DNA of 64,000 nt from Acidobacteriota bacterium. Lineage in GTDB: Bacteria > Acidobacteriota > Terriglobia > Acidiferrales > UBA7541. The stretch is taken from contig QHYH01000082.1 in assembly GCA_003223215.1 (NCBI GenBank), forward strand, positions 1 through 64,000, read 5' to 3'. Shown one piece after another: positions 51,300 to 61,178 of the stretch. Below the pieces are notes generated by a model. The model was not told where the DNA came from. It did no database searches and worked only from the letters and a program-made list of their open reading frames with translations. The number at the start of each line of letters is the position of its first letter. The stretch's first letter is position 1. Position numbers and translations under genes: made by a program.

Positions 51300-51767
51300 C
51301 TAGGCTTTCTCGGCAAAGGAACACACGCGGGGTTCCGCCAAGTGCAAGAAATCCACGTTCCCCATGCGCACACAATCGGAATGGGTGCCCGCGCTCAGGA
51401 TGATTTCCGGGTCTTCCGCCAGCGCCACCTCCAGATAAACGGGCACGCCATAAAGTTCACCGAACGGGGGAATCACCCCGCGCTCGCAATCGGGAAACAG
51501 CTCAGTGAAGGTGTCCTCGTCCATCAATTGCACCTTTGCGCCGACAATAGCCGAGAGTTTCTGAAAATTGATGCGGTAGGAGGCCGGCAGCACGGCAAGG
51601 AGCTTGCGGTCTCCGGCTTCGAGCGCGACCGCTTTCGCCACTTCTTTGCCGGGAAGGTGCATGGCTCGGGCCGCCATCTGGGCGCGGTTGGTGGGCGCGT
51701 GGAATATCATCGAGTAGGGCACATGTTTGACGTTCAAGTGGGATTCCAGGCGTCGTGGCATCAACAT
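51300..51767 (-). CDS. YbaK/ProX-like aminoacyl-tRNA deacylase
   Basis: A 155-residue editing-domain protein: AARAMHLPGKEVAKAVALEA (the conserved Lys of the deacylase site), LLAVLPASYRINFQKLSAIV, CERGVIPPFGELYGVPVYLE, GTHSDCVRMGNVDFLHL. It hydrolyses misacylated tRNA (Pro-type editing family). Family membership is firm; the exact amino acid removed is not clear. Confidence 0.85.
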   Translation of the reverse strand: MLMPRRLESHLNVKHVPYSMIFHAPTNRAQMAARAMHLPGKEVAKAVALEAGDRKLLAVLPASYRINFQKLSAIVGAKVQLMDEDTFTELFPDCERGVIPPFGELYGVPVYLEVALAEDPEIILSAGTHSDCVRMGNVDFLHLAEPRVCSFAEKA

Positions 51768-51949
51768 GGCGCTTTCTCCTGTCGACCGGGCCTAGCTTGG
51801 CAGGGCCCAGGTCTGTTTTTGTTGATACCGCTGACCGCGACAGGAGCACCGTGATTGCCCTCACCGGTCCGCGTGACCGCCGACACCCATCTGGCACGGT
51901 CCACCTCCACCTAACACCCTCACGCCTCAGCGACCAAGTCGCCTAGCTC

Positions 51950-52327
51950 CTAGGAAGAGGCGATCACTTCGATTTCGACCAGGGCGTCCTTCGGCAGCCG
52001 CGCCACTTCGACGGTGGAGCGTGCCGGCGGCGCCAGGGCAAAGAACTTGGCATAAACCTCATTCATCGCCGAGAAATCATTGATGTCCTTGAGGAAGACC
52101 GTGGTCTTCACCACGTGGTGCATGTTCGAGCCCGCCGCCTCCAGGATCCCTTTTACGTTCTCGAGCGTGCGTTCGGTCTGCTGCTGGATATCCGTGCCAA
52201 CGAACTCTCCCGTCTTCGGATCGAGCGCCACCTGTCCTGACACGTAAAGGAATCCGTTCGCGCGGATGGCTTGCGAATAGGGTCCAATGGGTTTTGGGCC
52301 TTTGTCCGTCAGTACCACGTCTCTCAT
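51950..52327 (-). CDS. ridA: RidA-family enamine/imine deaminase
   Basis: A 125-residue protein of the YjgF/YER057c/UK114 family: [80 protein letters not shown]. Arg in ARSTVEV is the substrate-binding Arg. It removes reactive enamines produced by PLP enzymes. Its start overlaps the stop of the upstream gene by 4 bp. Confidence 0.93.
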   Translation of the reverse strand: MRDVVLTDKGPKPIGPYSQAIRANGFLYVSGQVALDPKTGEFVGTDIQQQTERTLENVKGILEAAGSNMHHVVKTTVFLKDINDFSAMNEVYAKFFALAPPARSTVEVARLPKDALVEIEVIASS

Positions 52328-53799
52328 GGTGTCTTCTCCTTGTCCTTTACCGCATTCGCTGCGGCCGCTTCTTCATACCGCGCGCGAAACTCCTGCGGCA
52401 CTCCCGGCCGCTTCATCCATATCCGCACAAATTCCGCCACGTTTTGGTGCGTTTCCTCTTCGAAGGCTGCAATCAAATCGTTCAGGTCGAAACCTCTCTC
52501 CCGCCGAGCATAGAGCATGTGCTGCGTAGCTTTCCGAAACGTCTCCCGGCCGTACTGGTCCTGCAACGCAAAGAAAAGAAGGAAACTTTTTACCCGCAGA
52601 ACGCGCGCATCTTCCTTCCCTGGGAGCTTCTCACCGGAAGGAATCAGCCGCAGCGCGCGCCTGATCGTTTCTGTGCGCGCGTCTCCTCCTTCGGCGGCAT
52701 CGCGTCCAATCGCCGCGGCGAACGCTGGCAGCATGATGAGCGGCAGGCTTTGCTCAAAAAAAGCCGGGCTTTGTCCGTACCCCAGCCAGCTCGCAGCCAG
52801 CGATGGAGCAGCCTGAGTCACCAGCGTGGGTGTGCCTTCGCTGAGTTCCACCACCATGGTGTCTTGCGAAATCATTTCCGCCATGTTCTGCTCGTTTTCG
52901 TCCTGCGCCAGAAGTTTTGCGCTCAGCGGGTTGAAGTTGGTAAAGCACCCCGCCACGACGGGACATTCTACGATCCAGGTTTGCGAAGGCGTTTTGCCGC
53001 GTTCCCCGAAAGCGGCGTCATACTCCGCCATGACACGCGCCAGCGAATCGCTCAAGTCCCGCAATTTGGCGGAATTCTGTTGCTTGCTCGTCCACAGACT
53101 CACGTTTTCCTTGCCGTTGCCGATTTCGGCGATGCAGTATCGACCGGCAACTACAAACGGATACGCGTCCTTGGTCCTCTGTTCCGCCAACACAACCGTC
53201 TCTTCGCCTTTTCGCACACTCTTCTTTTGCGTGCCGCTCGTGTGGATCTGAAATCCGTCCGGCAGGGCGACCAGCAGATCCCATTTGTTGGGCGGCGCCC
53301 CTCCGGCGGGGAAAAGCCCGGCAGGCGGGAGCAACTCGAAGCTCCAGCCGGACGCCGGCAGAAAAAACGCATTGCTCGAAAAACTCAGAGAAGTTTCCCC
53401 CCCCTGGGCCGGCAAAAACTCGGTCGTCAAACGCAACTTGTGCCGCGAGGATACTTTCCACGGTTCCGCCAGCTTCATGACCATGTCGCGCGGGGCGCCG
53501 GGGACCTGTGCCAGAGTGATCGGTTTTGCATCCCAGGTTGCGCGGAGTTCGCCCGAACGAAAGCGCCTTCCCGGCAAACGCAATTCCAGTTCCTCGAGGG
53601 GACGAATGCCGGTGTTCTTCAGATGGTAATCGGCCGCAACCTGAATGCGTGGTTCAGGCTCAGCCACAAACCGCACCCGGATTTCCTGCTTCTCAATTCT
53701 GTAACCGGGGCCGAGCGCCACGGCACATGATGCCGCCCAAAAAGAAACCGCGGTGGTAAGCACAGCCAGTGGAAGGCGTGAAAAGGTTCGGGATTTCAT
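52324..53799 (-). CDS. M1-peptidase-like secreted protein lacking the zinc motif
   Basis: A 491-residue protein with a signal peptide (about 1-28, ASCAVALG). The N-terminal half is a beta-rich M1-aminopeptidase-like domain; the C-terminal half is helical ([20 protein letters not shown] is the usual M1 tail). Where M1 enzymes have HExxH in the catalytic helix, this reads [15 protein letters not shown], so it should be inactive as a metalloprotease. It may be a binding or scaffold protein. It overlaps ridA by 4 bp, so the two are coupled. Confidence 0.7.
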   Translation of the reverse strand: MKSRTFSRLPLAVLTTAVSFWAASCAVALGPGYRIEKQEIRVRFVAEPEPRIQVAADYHLKNTGIRPLEELELRLPGRRFRSGELRATWDAKPITLAQVPGAPRDMVMKLAEPWKVSSRHKLRLTTEFLPAQGGETSLSFSSNAFFLPASGWSFELLPPAGLFPAGGAPPNKWDLLVALPDGFQIHTSGTQKKSVRKGEETVVLAEQRTKDAYPFVVAGRYCIAEIGNGKENVSLWTSKQQNSAKLRDLSDSLARVMAEYDAAFGERGKTPSQTWIVECPVVAGCFTNFNPLSAKLLAQDENEQNMAEMISQDTMVVELSEGTPTLVTQAAPSLAASWLGYGQSPAFFEQSLPLIMLPAFAAAIGRDAAEGGDARTETIRRALRLIPSGEKLPGKEDARVLRVKSFLLFFALQDQYGRETFRKATQHMLYARRERGFDLNDLIAAFEEETHQNVAEFVRIWMKRPGVPQEFRARYEEAAAANAVKDKEKTP

Positions 53800-53870
53800 T
53801 AGCCCAACGATTGTAACGGGGAAAACTCCGAAGAAAAAGCGGTGCTTGAGAAACGTCCCGGTCAGAAGCT

Positions 53871-54476
53871 TCAGCGCCGGCGCCCGTGGACGCGCGTAAA
53901 CCCGGTGTTGGCATGATTCCGCGTGGCTTCTCGGTACGCTGCTTCTTTGTCCGCTTCGGCGTCCGTCATGCCCCGGTTGATGCGCTCCATAATCTGACCT
54001 TCGGTGAGTCCGGTGTTTTTCAGCCGCCCGATTTCCGCGCTGGCGAGCGTGCGCTGGCCTTTCATCCTCTTGTGCAGAATCACATCCACCGCCGAATCCG
54101 ACAGTCCAAGCAGGCGAAGCATGACTGCGTCACCGCTCAGGATGTCGAGCTGATCCGCTTTCGTCATTTCCAGGATGATCGGTTCGCCATACCCAGCATT
54201 CGTCAGATTCACGGCGGCATCCGCGTTCGAAAACGGATGCTGATGCTGGCGCGCATCGGCTATCACTTTGACGCAGGCATCATCGCTGATTCCCGCTTTC
54301 TTCATTTTCGTGAGCTGCATCACCTCCGTATCTGAGGTGTTAAGTTTCTTGAGCTCTTCGACGCTGCTGGACCACATGCCCAACTGATCGAGCGGACGGT
54401 AATCCGTGAACAAGTGCTGGTCGCACCCAAAGAATTGCGAAAATAAAGCGGCCCCAAGAATGAACTTGCACTTCAT
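53871..54476 (-). CDS. Probable lipoprotein of unknown function
   Basis: A 201-residue protein with a short hydrophobic leader and lipobox-like FFGC at residues 15-18. The body is helical, with a repeated unit (NTSDTEVMQLTKMKKAGISD; LSDSAVDVILHKRMKGQRTL; NTGLTEGQIMERINRGMTDA). The repeats look like short helix pairs. No family is recognised. Confidence 0.6.
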   Translation of the reverse strand: MKCKFILGAALFSQFFGCDQHLFTDYRPLDQLGMWSSSVEELKKLNTSDTEVMQLTKMKKAGISDDACVKVIADARQHQHPFSNADAAVNLTNAGYGEPIILEMTKADQLDILSGDAVMLRLLGLSDSAVDVILHKRMKGQRTLASAEIGRLKNTGLTEGQIMERINRGMTDAEADKEAAYREATRNHANTGFTRVHGRRR

Positions 54477-54560
54477 GATTCCATTTTATCGGGGACAAGA
54501 GGAGCAAAGCCGAGCTGTGCTGTGCCAGGCACCCGCCGAAAGTACAGGGAAGCAGCCCTC

Positions 54561-56783
54561 TCAATGGCTTGCTTGATAGATCCGTTCCACTCCGTAAACG
54601 CCCGGAATTCTCTTGATGTTCACCAGAATCGTTTCGAGCTGACGCCGGTCCGCGATCTCCAGTTTGGCGTCTATGCGTGCGTTGCTGCGGTCCGGACGGC
54701 TTTGCAGATTGTGAATGTTGGAGCCCGCGCCGCTAATCACCGCCGTAATGTCCGCGAGCAGTCCCGCGCGGTCGCGCGCGCGAATAGTGAGTTGCACGGG
54801 GAACGTCGCGCCGCTGGCGCCGCCCCATTCCACCGCGATGCGGCGCTCGGTTTGGTACAACAGATTCTGCACGTTGGGACACGCTCGTGTGTGAACCGCC
54901 ACCCCGCGCCCTCGCGTGATGTAGCCTACAATCTCGTCGCCCGGAATCGGGTTGCAGCACTTCGCCCGGTACACCAACAAATCACCGTGGCCTTTGACGA
55001 TCAGCGGCGCCTCGCCGAAACCCAGCATGCGCTTGACGGTCTTAACCAGCGTCGGCGCCGAGTCTGGCGCAGCAGGCTCCTCCGTCTTCGCGGGTTCGCC
55101 CAGCAAGCGCGTTAAGATCTGCCTCGCGGAATATTTCCCGAACCCCACCGCCGCGTAGAGGTCTTCGAATTTCGCCAGGCCGTAATCGCCCAGCAACTTG
55201 GTAATCTCAGCCTCGGGAATCTTCTTCAGGCTCTTGCCAAAGTGCCGCGCCTCGTTTTCGAGCAGGCGCTTGCCCATTTCTTTGGCTTCTTCGCGCTCCT
55301 GCTCGTTGATCCAGTGGCGGATCTTGCTTTTCGCCGACGACGACTTGACAAAGCTGAGCCAGTCGCGGCTGGGGTGGTGGCCCTTTTGCGTCAGAATCTC
55401 GACCACATCGCCGCTCTGGATTTCATGTCGCAGCGAAACCATTTGGCCATTCACTTTGGCGCCCACGCACTGGTGCCCCACTTCGGTGTGCACCATGTAC
55501 GCAAAATCGAGCGGGGTGGCCCCGCGCGGCAATTCCAGCACGCGGCCTTTCGGCGTAAACGCGTAGACTTCTACCGGGGCGAGATCCACTTTCAGGGTGG
55601 AAAGAAACTCGCTTGGCTCCTGCATCTCCTGCGACCACTCGATGAGCTGGCGCATCCAGGAAATGCGCTGATCGTCATCCTGTGCGCCAGGCTTGCCGGC
55701 CTTGTATTTCCAGTGCGCCGCCACACCTTCTTCCGCGACGCGATGCATGTCCTGGGTGCGAATTTGCACTTCAAATGACTGCCCGCTGTGCAAAACAGTG
55801 GTGTGCAGCGACTGATACAGATTGGGCCGCGGAATCGCGATGTAATCCTTGAACCGGCCCGGCACGGGCCGCCAAATGTGATGGACCACGCCCAGTGCGG
55901 CGTAACAGTTGCGCTCCAAGTCCGTGATCACGCGCACCGCCAGCAAATCGTAAACCTGTTCGAGGCCCGACTCCTGCCGCAGCATCTTGCGGTGCAGCGA
56001 ATACAGCGTCTTCACGCGGGCTTCCAACTCCGCAGGAATGCCTGCCTCCACGAGTTTCGAACGGATGGTTGCCTGCACTTCATCCAGAAATTCTTTGTGA
56101 AACGCCGCTTTGTCGCTGATTTCCTTTTGCAGCGCAAAGAATGCTTCCACCTCGAGATAGCGGAACGACAAATCCTCGAGCTCCCCGCGCACCACGCTCA
56201 TTCCCAGGCGGTGCGCGATCGGGGCGTAAATGTCCAGAGTCTCCCGGGAGATGCGCCGCTGCTTGTCCGGCTCCAGGTATTGCAGCGTGCGCATGTTGTG
56301 CAGGCGGTCGGCAAGCTTGACCAACACGACGCGCACGTCCGTCACCATCGCCAGCAACATCTTGCGGACGTTCTCGGCCTGGCGCGCTTCCGGCGCCGTA
56401 ATATTCAGCCGCCCGATTTTCGTGACGCCCGCAACCAAGTGGGCCACTTCCGGCCCAAAGCGCTCTTCAATCCGCGAGACGGGATACTCGGTATCTTCAA
56501 TGGCGTCGTGGAGAATGGCCGCCGTCAGCGTGATGGCATCCAGCCGCATATCGGCAAGGATGTGCGCCACTTCGAGCAGGTGCGACACATAAGGCTCGCC
56601 TGAGCTGCGAAACTGGTCGTGATGCCGCTCCGAGGCAATCTCATAGGCACGGCGGACGATCCAGGGATCCTCCGAAGGGCGGTACTTTTTCAGTTTTTCA
56701 AGGAGCTCTTCGAGCCGCGCGTCGAGCTGCCGAACCGCGCGGTCGCGGTCGAAGCTCAGCGGCAAATTGCTCGGAGGCGGCAT
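54561..56783 (-). CDS. rsh: Bifunctional (p)ppGpp synthetase/hydrolase
   Basis: A 740-residue RelA/SpoT homologue. HD hydrolase: SGEPYVSHLLEVAHILADMR and HDAIEDTEY at 92-100. Synthetase: HHIWRPVPGRFKDYIAIPRP, NLYQSLHTTV (about 305-330). A TGS domain follows (about 410-455, VYAFTPKGRVLELPRGATPL), then a zinc-finger-like CCNPIPGDEIVGYITRGRG and a C-terminal ACT domain (about 665-735). All are in the usual order. Catalytic hydrolase residues are present, so it can both make and destroy the alarmone. Confidence 0.95.
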   Translation of the reverse strand: MPPPSNLPLSFDRDRAVRQLDARLEELLEKLKKYRPSEDPWIVRRAYEIASERHHDQFRSSGEPYVSHLLEVAHILADMRLDAITLTAAILHDAIEDTEYPVSRIEERFGPEVAHLVAGVTKIGRLNITAPEARQAENVRKMLLAMVTDVRVVLVKLADRLHNMRTLQYLEPDKQRRISRETLDIYAPIAHRLGMSVVRGELEDLSFRYLEVEAFFALQKEISDKAAFHKEFLDEVQATIRSKLVEAGIPAELEARVKTLYSLHRKMLRQESGLEQVYDLLAVRVITDLERNCYAALGVVHHIWRPVPGRFKDYIAIPRPNLYQSLHTTVLHSGQSFEVQIRTQDMHRVAEEGVAAHWKYKAGKPGAQDDDQRISWMRQLIEWSQEMQEPSEFLSTLKVDLAPVEVYAFTPKGRVLELPRGATPLDFAYMVHTEVGHQCVGAKVNGQMVSLRHEIQSGDVVEILTQKGHHPSRDWLSFVKSSSAKSKIRHWINEQEREEAKEMGKRLLENEARHFGKSLKKIPEAEITKLLGDYGLAKFEDLYAAVGFGKYSARQILTRLLGEPAKTEEPAAPDSAPTLVKTVKRMLGFGEAPLIVKGHGDLLVYRAKCCNPIPGDEIVGYITRGRGVAVHTRACPNVQNLLYQTERRIAVEWGGASGATFPVQLTIRARDRAGLLADITAVISGAGSNIHNLQSRPDRSNARIDAKLEIADRRQLETILVNIKRIPGVYGVERIYQASH

Positions 56784-56928
56784 GTGTCAGTTTACCCCCA
56801 GAGACGGGCCAAGTGAAACAAGGCAAGGGGGAAATGGGGGAAATGGCGTCTCACGAAAGGTTCAGGACCTCTATCTGCGTCACGCAAGGAACGGCCCGGC
56901 GGCGGTCGAGACGACAAACTCAAAAAGG
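56784..56928. other. Intergenic region
   Basis: Region upstream of rsh; presumably its promoter. No gene is seen. Confidence 0.3.
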
Positions 56929-57168
56929 CTATTCCCAGCCGCGAATCGAAGAAGGTCTGATCAAAGTAGGCCGGTACCTTGCCTCGGGGTTGCTCATGGC
57001 GAGCAAATAGCCGTTTGCCAGATAGTCCGGGATGTCTCGGTCATCGGCCAAAGGGATATGCGGCCCCTTCCTCACGAGGCTGACGTGATAGCGGTCATCC
57101 TCTTTGTAGCGATGCGGGTACAAGTGGATTCCCGACTGCTTACCCCGGCGAACAACGGCAAACAACAT
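56929..57168 (-). CDS. Small conserved-looking unknown protein
   Basis: A 79-residue protein: MLFAVVRRGKQSGIHLYPHR, YHVSLVRKGPHIPLADDRDI, PDYLANGYLLAMSNPEARYR. It has a good ribosome site (gagggagaaccc). The frame is open further upstream, but that part has no protein-like pattern. It is compact and probably soluble; the function is unknown. Confidence 0.6.
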   Translation of the reverse strand: MLFAVVRRGKQSGIHLYPHRYKEDDRYHVSLVRKGPHIPLADDRDIPDYLANGYLLAMSNPEARYRPTLIRPSSIRGWE

Positions 57169-57542
57169 GGGTTCTCCCTCGGAATACGAATAAGTGCAGC
57201 GAAATATGCGTGAGTTTGCGCGCCAGCGCAAGAGCCTCGCAAGAGGAAATCTGTGGAAAACGAAGGCGGCTCGAGATCTTACGGGAATATCGAAACCTGC
57301 CAGGACGGCCCGAATCGGCATCCCGAACGACGGGCCGCAAACGATTGATTTCGGGCCGCACGTTTGTGGGGGGAGCTGCACATGGGTTCTCCGGCCCCTC
57401 AAGCGGCAAACTTTGTAGGCGCGCCGGCACTTCCGGGAGACCAGGGTTCGAAGTCGTTGAAAACATCAGAGAACAAAGGAGAGATCCTCGATACCTCGAG
57501 CCCCCAGCTATAATACAGGACCGGTTCCTGCTCTTGCGGACG
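57169..57542. other. Divergent promoter region
   Basis: This lies between the small minus-strand gene and the phosphatase gene. The phosphatase frame is open through most of it, but the translation has no domain-like pattern, so I treat it as non-coding. Confidence 0.5.
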
Positions 57543-59033
57543 ATGACCCTATCAAACCTTCCCGCTCTTTTCTCGCTGGCTGCGGCTCTCGAGTTGCCAA
57601 CCGTTTCCGAGCTGCGCTGGCAGCTCGCGGGTTTTGCCGTGGGCATCGTGATTCTGTCTTTCGGCCTCGCCGGCTTGGCTCTGTTTTTTTTCGAGCGAAA
57701 GACCGCCGACCGGAGCCTGGTGTACTTCAGCCTGTTCGCGTTTCTCTATGCCCTTCGGTTGATCTTCCGGCAAAGCTTTCTGCATTCTCTGGTGGCGGCG
57801 CCGGAGGTTTTTTGGAAGTACCCCGAAGTGCTGATCAACAATTTCATCGACAATTTCATCATCGTTCCGCTGACGCTGTTTGTCATCGAAATGGTCGAAG
57901 CGCGCTGGAAAGGTTTTCTTCGCTGGGTGCTGGCGTTTCAAATCGCCTTCGCCACGTTGCGTTTTTTTTCGGAACTTTTCCGCGTTGGCCGGCACCCCGT
58001 GGAGATCACCTACCACATCGTGATCGTCGCTTACAGCGCGCTGCTGATTGCCTATCCCTGCTCCTTCCCGCGCGGACAGCGCATGCCGGGGGAGGTCAAG
58101 ATCGTGTATGCAGGCCTTGCGGTTTTTGGCCTGTTCGTGGCGCGGAACAACCTTGCGGACCTGGGGAAATTCCGCGGGCGGGACATCGAGGCCTTTGGCT
58201 TCCTGATTCTGATTGGCTGCCTCGCCTACGTCGCAGCGTCGCGCAGCCACTTGAACGAACAACGCCTGCTTTCCCTCGAAAAGGAACTGGAGATCGCGCG
58301 GCAGATTCAGTCTTCCATCCTTCCACGCGAAGTACCGCGCATTGCCGGGCTGGATATCGCTGCGCAATACGTGCCCATGACCGCCGTTGCAGGAGACTTC
58401 TACGATTTCCTCGTAGTGGACGACCGGCGCGTCGGCATTCTGGTAGCCGACGTTACCGGCCACGGCGTGCCCGCCGCTTTAATCGCCTCCATGCTGAAGA
58501 CGGCGCTGGCCGCGCAGTCCGCCTTCGCTTCCGACCCCGCGCAAGTCTTGGCGGGATTGAATCGTTCGCTCTGCGGCAAGTTCGAGGAGCATTTCGTGAC
58601 CGCCGGCTATCTCTTTGTGGACGCAGACAAGCAAATTCTGCGCTACGCCGGAGCGGGCCACCCGCCGCTGGTGTTTGGAACTGTGAAAGGGAAGGGAACA
58701 ACCTTTCGCGAAATCGACAGCAACGGCCTGTTGCTCGGTCTCTCGGAAGACGCGGCCTACACTTCGCTGGAGCTTCCCTTCCGGCCCGGGGATCGCTGCT
58801 TGCTCTACACGGACGGCATGCTCGAAGCAAAGAACGGCGCCGAGGAAGAGTTTGGCGGAATGCGCTTTCTCGAGTTCCTGGAAGCGCAGTCCCATCTCGC
58901 GGCCGCTCGGCTGCTCAGCGCGTCGCTGACCGAATTGACGCGTTGGTCCGGGAAAGGGGAAGCCGGGGCGCGGGAAGATGACATCACGCTGATTGCTGTG
59001 GATTTTGCGCGCGAGGCCACGGGCGAGGGCTAG
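57543..59033 (+). CDS. Membrane-bound SpoIIE/RsbU-type PP2C phosphatase
   Basis: A 496-residue protein: about seven transmembrane segments in residues 25-235, a short coiled coil (RLLSLEKELEIARQIQSSIL), then a PP2C/SpoIIE domain (about 260-490) with VAGDFYDFLVVDDRRVGILV (metal Asp), ADVTGHGVPAALIASML, YAGAGHPPLVF and LLYTDGMLEAKN. It dephosphorylates a Ser/Thr-phosphorylated anti-sigma antagonist in general-stress partner-switching pathways. No partner gene is adjacent. ATG at 57543 was chosen because the first helix follows soon after. Confidence 0.88.
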   Translation: MTLSNLPALFSLAAALELPTVSELRWQLAGFAVGIVILSFGLAGLALFFFERKTADRSLVYFSLFAFLYALRLIFRQSFLHSLVAAPEVFWKYPEVLINNFIDNFIIVPLTLFVIEMVEARWKGFLRWVLAFQIAFATLRFFSELFRVGRHPVEITYHIVIVAYSALLIAYPCSFPRGQRMPGEVKIVYAGLAVFGLFVARNNLADLGKFRGRDIEAFGFLILIGCLAYVAASRSHLNEQRLLSLEKELEIARQIQSSILPREVPRIAGLDIAAQYVPMTAVAGDFYDFLVVDDRRVGILVADVTGHGVPAALIASMLKTALAAQSAFASDPAQVLAGLNRSLCGKFEEHFVTAGYLFVDADKQILRYAGAGHPPLVFGTVKGKGTTFREIDSNGLLLGLSEDAAYTSLELPFRPGDRCLLYTDGMLEAKNGAEEEFGGMRFLEFLEAQSHLAAARLLSASLTELTRWSGKGEAGAREDDITLIAVDFAREATGEG

Positions 59034-59143
59034 CATCAGCAGCAGGCTCCCTGAGCCCGTATTTTGGAAGCTGAACAGGGATTTCTCCGAGCAAGAATCG
59101 CCCGGGGAAGAAGTACTCCTGCTGCGGCGGGGTGAGAGCCTCC

Positions 59144-60031
59144 TCAATTGGCGGGTTGCGGTTGCTCGGCGCGCTTCTGCTTGACTTCCTTGACCTTGTC
59201 GACCAGGGCATCCGCCTGCTTCAGCAGGTCATCGCGCTGGTCGGCCGACTCCACCATGTCGGCCTTGCGGCGATACATCAGGTTCAAATAGGCCATGGCA
59301 TCGTCGTAATCGGGGCGCAGTTCGATAGCTTTCTTAAGAGCGGCGATGCCTTCATCGACAAGCGAGCCGTATTTGGCGGTGTATTGCGCGCGAACCGAGG
59401 ACGGGAGCGGATCGGTGTCCTTGACCTGCTTTTTGATGTTGTTCTTGTTGTATTCGGCGCGCAGTTCGTTGTTGGCACGGAAGGCCAACGTCCAGTCGAT
59501 GACGCCGACCCAGTAGTAGGGCTCGGGGTCGTTCGCCTTTAGTGCGATATGCTTCTCGTGGTAGCTCTTGGACTCCTCAAACTTCTTTGGGTCGTAGGGT
59601 GTGCCGGCCATCTGAAAAAGTATGGAGCCGATGCCGTCAATGGCGCTCAGGTTGTTGGGGTCGATGCCGAGCACTTCCTTGAATTCCGCGATGGCCTGAT
59701 TGCCGAGACGAGTGTTGGCTTCGGAGGGAGCGCCCGGGATGTACTGGCTGGCGTACGCCGTAGCCAGGTACAGGCGAGCGTTCATGAGGGTTGGGTCGAG
59801 CTCCTTGGCTTGTTTGAAATCCTCGATGGCCTCGTCGTACTGGCCGTTCTTGAAGGCGTTGACACCCTTATTGAGGAGGTCGCGAGCCTTCAGCTTGTTG
59901 CATCCGGAAACTCCGACGACCACCAGCAGAGCAGCCGCGCATGCCAAGGCCTGGAGCGAGGCGCGGGCCGGCTGGGAGCGAAATGATTTGCGAAGCGTCG
60001 CCGATGAAGCTTGAGTCATCGAGGCATCCAT
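59144..60031 (-). CDS. TPR-repeat lipoprotein
   Basis: About 295 residues. Signal peptide with lipobox VSGC (about 38-41 from this start), then tetratricopeptide repeats: LLNKGVNAFKNGQYDEAIED, FKQAKELDPTLMNARLYLAT, IAEFKEVLGIDPNNLSAIDG, and near the end GIAALKKAIELRPDYDDAMA. It is probably anchored to a membrane facing the periplasm. It is the last gene of the ton/exb cluster on this strand and may organise it. The frame opens earlier (60109); 60031 or 60019 are more likely starts. Confidence 0.8.
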   Translation of the reverse strand: MDASMTQASSATLRKSFRSQPARASLQALACAAALLVVVGVSGCNKLKARDLLNKGVNAFKNGQYDEAIEDFKQAKELDPTLMNARLYLATAYASQYIPGAPSEANTRLGNQAIAEFKEVLGIDPNNLSAIDGIGSILFQMAGTPYDPKKFEESKSYHEKHIALKANDPEPYYWVGVIDWTLAFRANNELRAEYNKNNIKKQVKDTDPLPSSVRAQYTAKYGSLVDEGIAALKKAIELRPDYDDAMAYLNLMYRRKADMVESADQRDDLLKQADALVDKVKEVKQKRAEQPQPAN

Positions 60032-60114
60032 CCCTGCTGAGCGCGAGGCCTGAAAAGGCCGGCCTGGCACCGGATTATTCACGTCCGCCCTGCGAAGGGC
60101 AAAAAACAAAATGC

Positions 60115-60540
60115 TCAGAAGTCGCTTCCCGGTGGTTGGGTCAATAAACCAATCGGAGCAATTCCCGCGGCGCGCATCACGTCGATGACCCGGGCCACCA
60201 CCGCGAATTGGACCGATCGATCACCCCAGACAAACGCAGTGCGGTCGGCACGCACCTTGAAGACGCCCCGCAACCGAGTGCCAAGGTTCTCCCACTTCAC
60301 GGGTACCTGGTTGACGCGCAGGGAACCGTCCGCGAGAACTTGTACCACAACTATGTGGGGTTTGTCTTGTCCACAATTACCGGGTTCCTGGACCCCACAG
60401 GCCTGCGGAATTTCCGCCGGCAGCCCCTGCGAACGGGGAATAAGCATAAAAATCACCAGGAGCACCAGCAGGATATCGATTAATGGAACTATGTTGGGGT
60501 CGGAGACAACACCACGCCTACCGCCTACCGCGATTCCCAT
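60115..60540 (-). CDS. ExbD/TolR-family protein (third of three)
   Basis: A 141-residue protein: one transmembrane helix (IVPLIDILLVLLVIFMLIP) with the conserved Asp needed for proton use (D27), then a periplasmic domain (VVVQVLADGSLRVNQVPV, VARVIDVMRAAGIAPIGLLT). The periplasmic part contains an insertion with two Cys (CGVQEPGNCG) not seen in its two neighbours. It should pair with the ExbB encoded upstream. Confidence 0.88.
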   Translation of the reverse strand: MGIAVGGRRGVVSDPNIVPLIDILLVLLVIFMLIPRSQGLPAEIPQACGVQEPGNCGQDKPHIVVVQVLADGSLRVNQVPVKWENLGTRLRGVFKVRADRTAFVWGDRSVQFAVVARVIDVMRAAGIAPIGLLTQPPGSDF

Positions 60541-60600
60541 GAGCCACCTCGTCTTAGGAGCGTTCTTCTGCGAGGAGGACTCTCACAACCCGCGAAACAA

Positions 60601-61026
60601 CTACTGACCGGCTTCGAGCTTGGCCGTAATCAAGCCGATCTTGTCGATTCCCGCGCCGCGCATGATGTCAATGGCGCGGGCCACGTCCATAAACAGCACG
60701 TCGTTATCGCCCTTGACGAAAGCAATCTTCTCGGCGCGTTCCTTGAAAATCGTTTCCATGCGTGGGCCGAGGCCGTCCCAGGTGGTATCTTCCTGGTTGA
60801 TCTTGAGCTTGCCGTTCATTTCGACCTGCACGACGACCGTCTTGTTTTCGAGCTCGACGTCCTGCTGCTTGTTCGGCGAGGGTTGCGGAACAATCGCATC
60901 CAAGCCATTCGGAGTGCGCGGTGTGATGACCATGAAGATGATGATCAGCACCAGCAAGATATCGATGAGCGGCACCACGTTCGGCGTCGACAACGCGCCG
61001 TGACCTTCTCCTACTTCCATTCCCAT
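60601..61026 (-). CDS. ExbD/TolR-family protein (second of three)
   Basis: A 141-residue protein with STPNVVPLIDILLVLIIIFM (conserved Asp in the transmembrane helix) and a periplasmic domain (VVVQVEMNGKLKINQED, VARAIDIMRGAGIDKIGLIT). The start at 61026 has a GGAGACTC ribosome site; the frame is open further upstream. Confidence 0.9.
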   Translation of the reverse strand: MGMEVGEGHGALSTPNVVPLIDILLVLIIIFMVITPRTPNGLDAIVPQPSPNKQQDVELENKTVVVQVEMNGKLKINQEDTTWDGLGPRMETIFKERAEKIAFVKGDNDVLFMDVARAIDIMRGAGIDKIGLITAKLEAGQ

Positions 61027-61178
61027 AGCGAGTCTCCTGTGGGCCCGGGTTAGAGCATCTCCGCGCGCCACGAGGCCGCGCCGGGTGGGATCCGGCGCGG
61101 CTTCCCAACATCAGCAAACAACTGGCAGCAGCAAACAAACTCCCGCCGCCCAACGGCGGCCGCCGCGGGCGAGCGGTC

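Noticed and set aside
57210-57542. N-terminal extension of the SpoIIE-type phosphatase
   Set aside because: The open frame is Arg/Gly-rich without domain pattern, while ATG at 57543 lies right before the first membrane helix.
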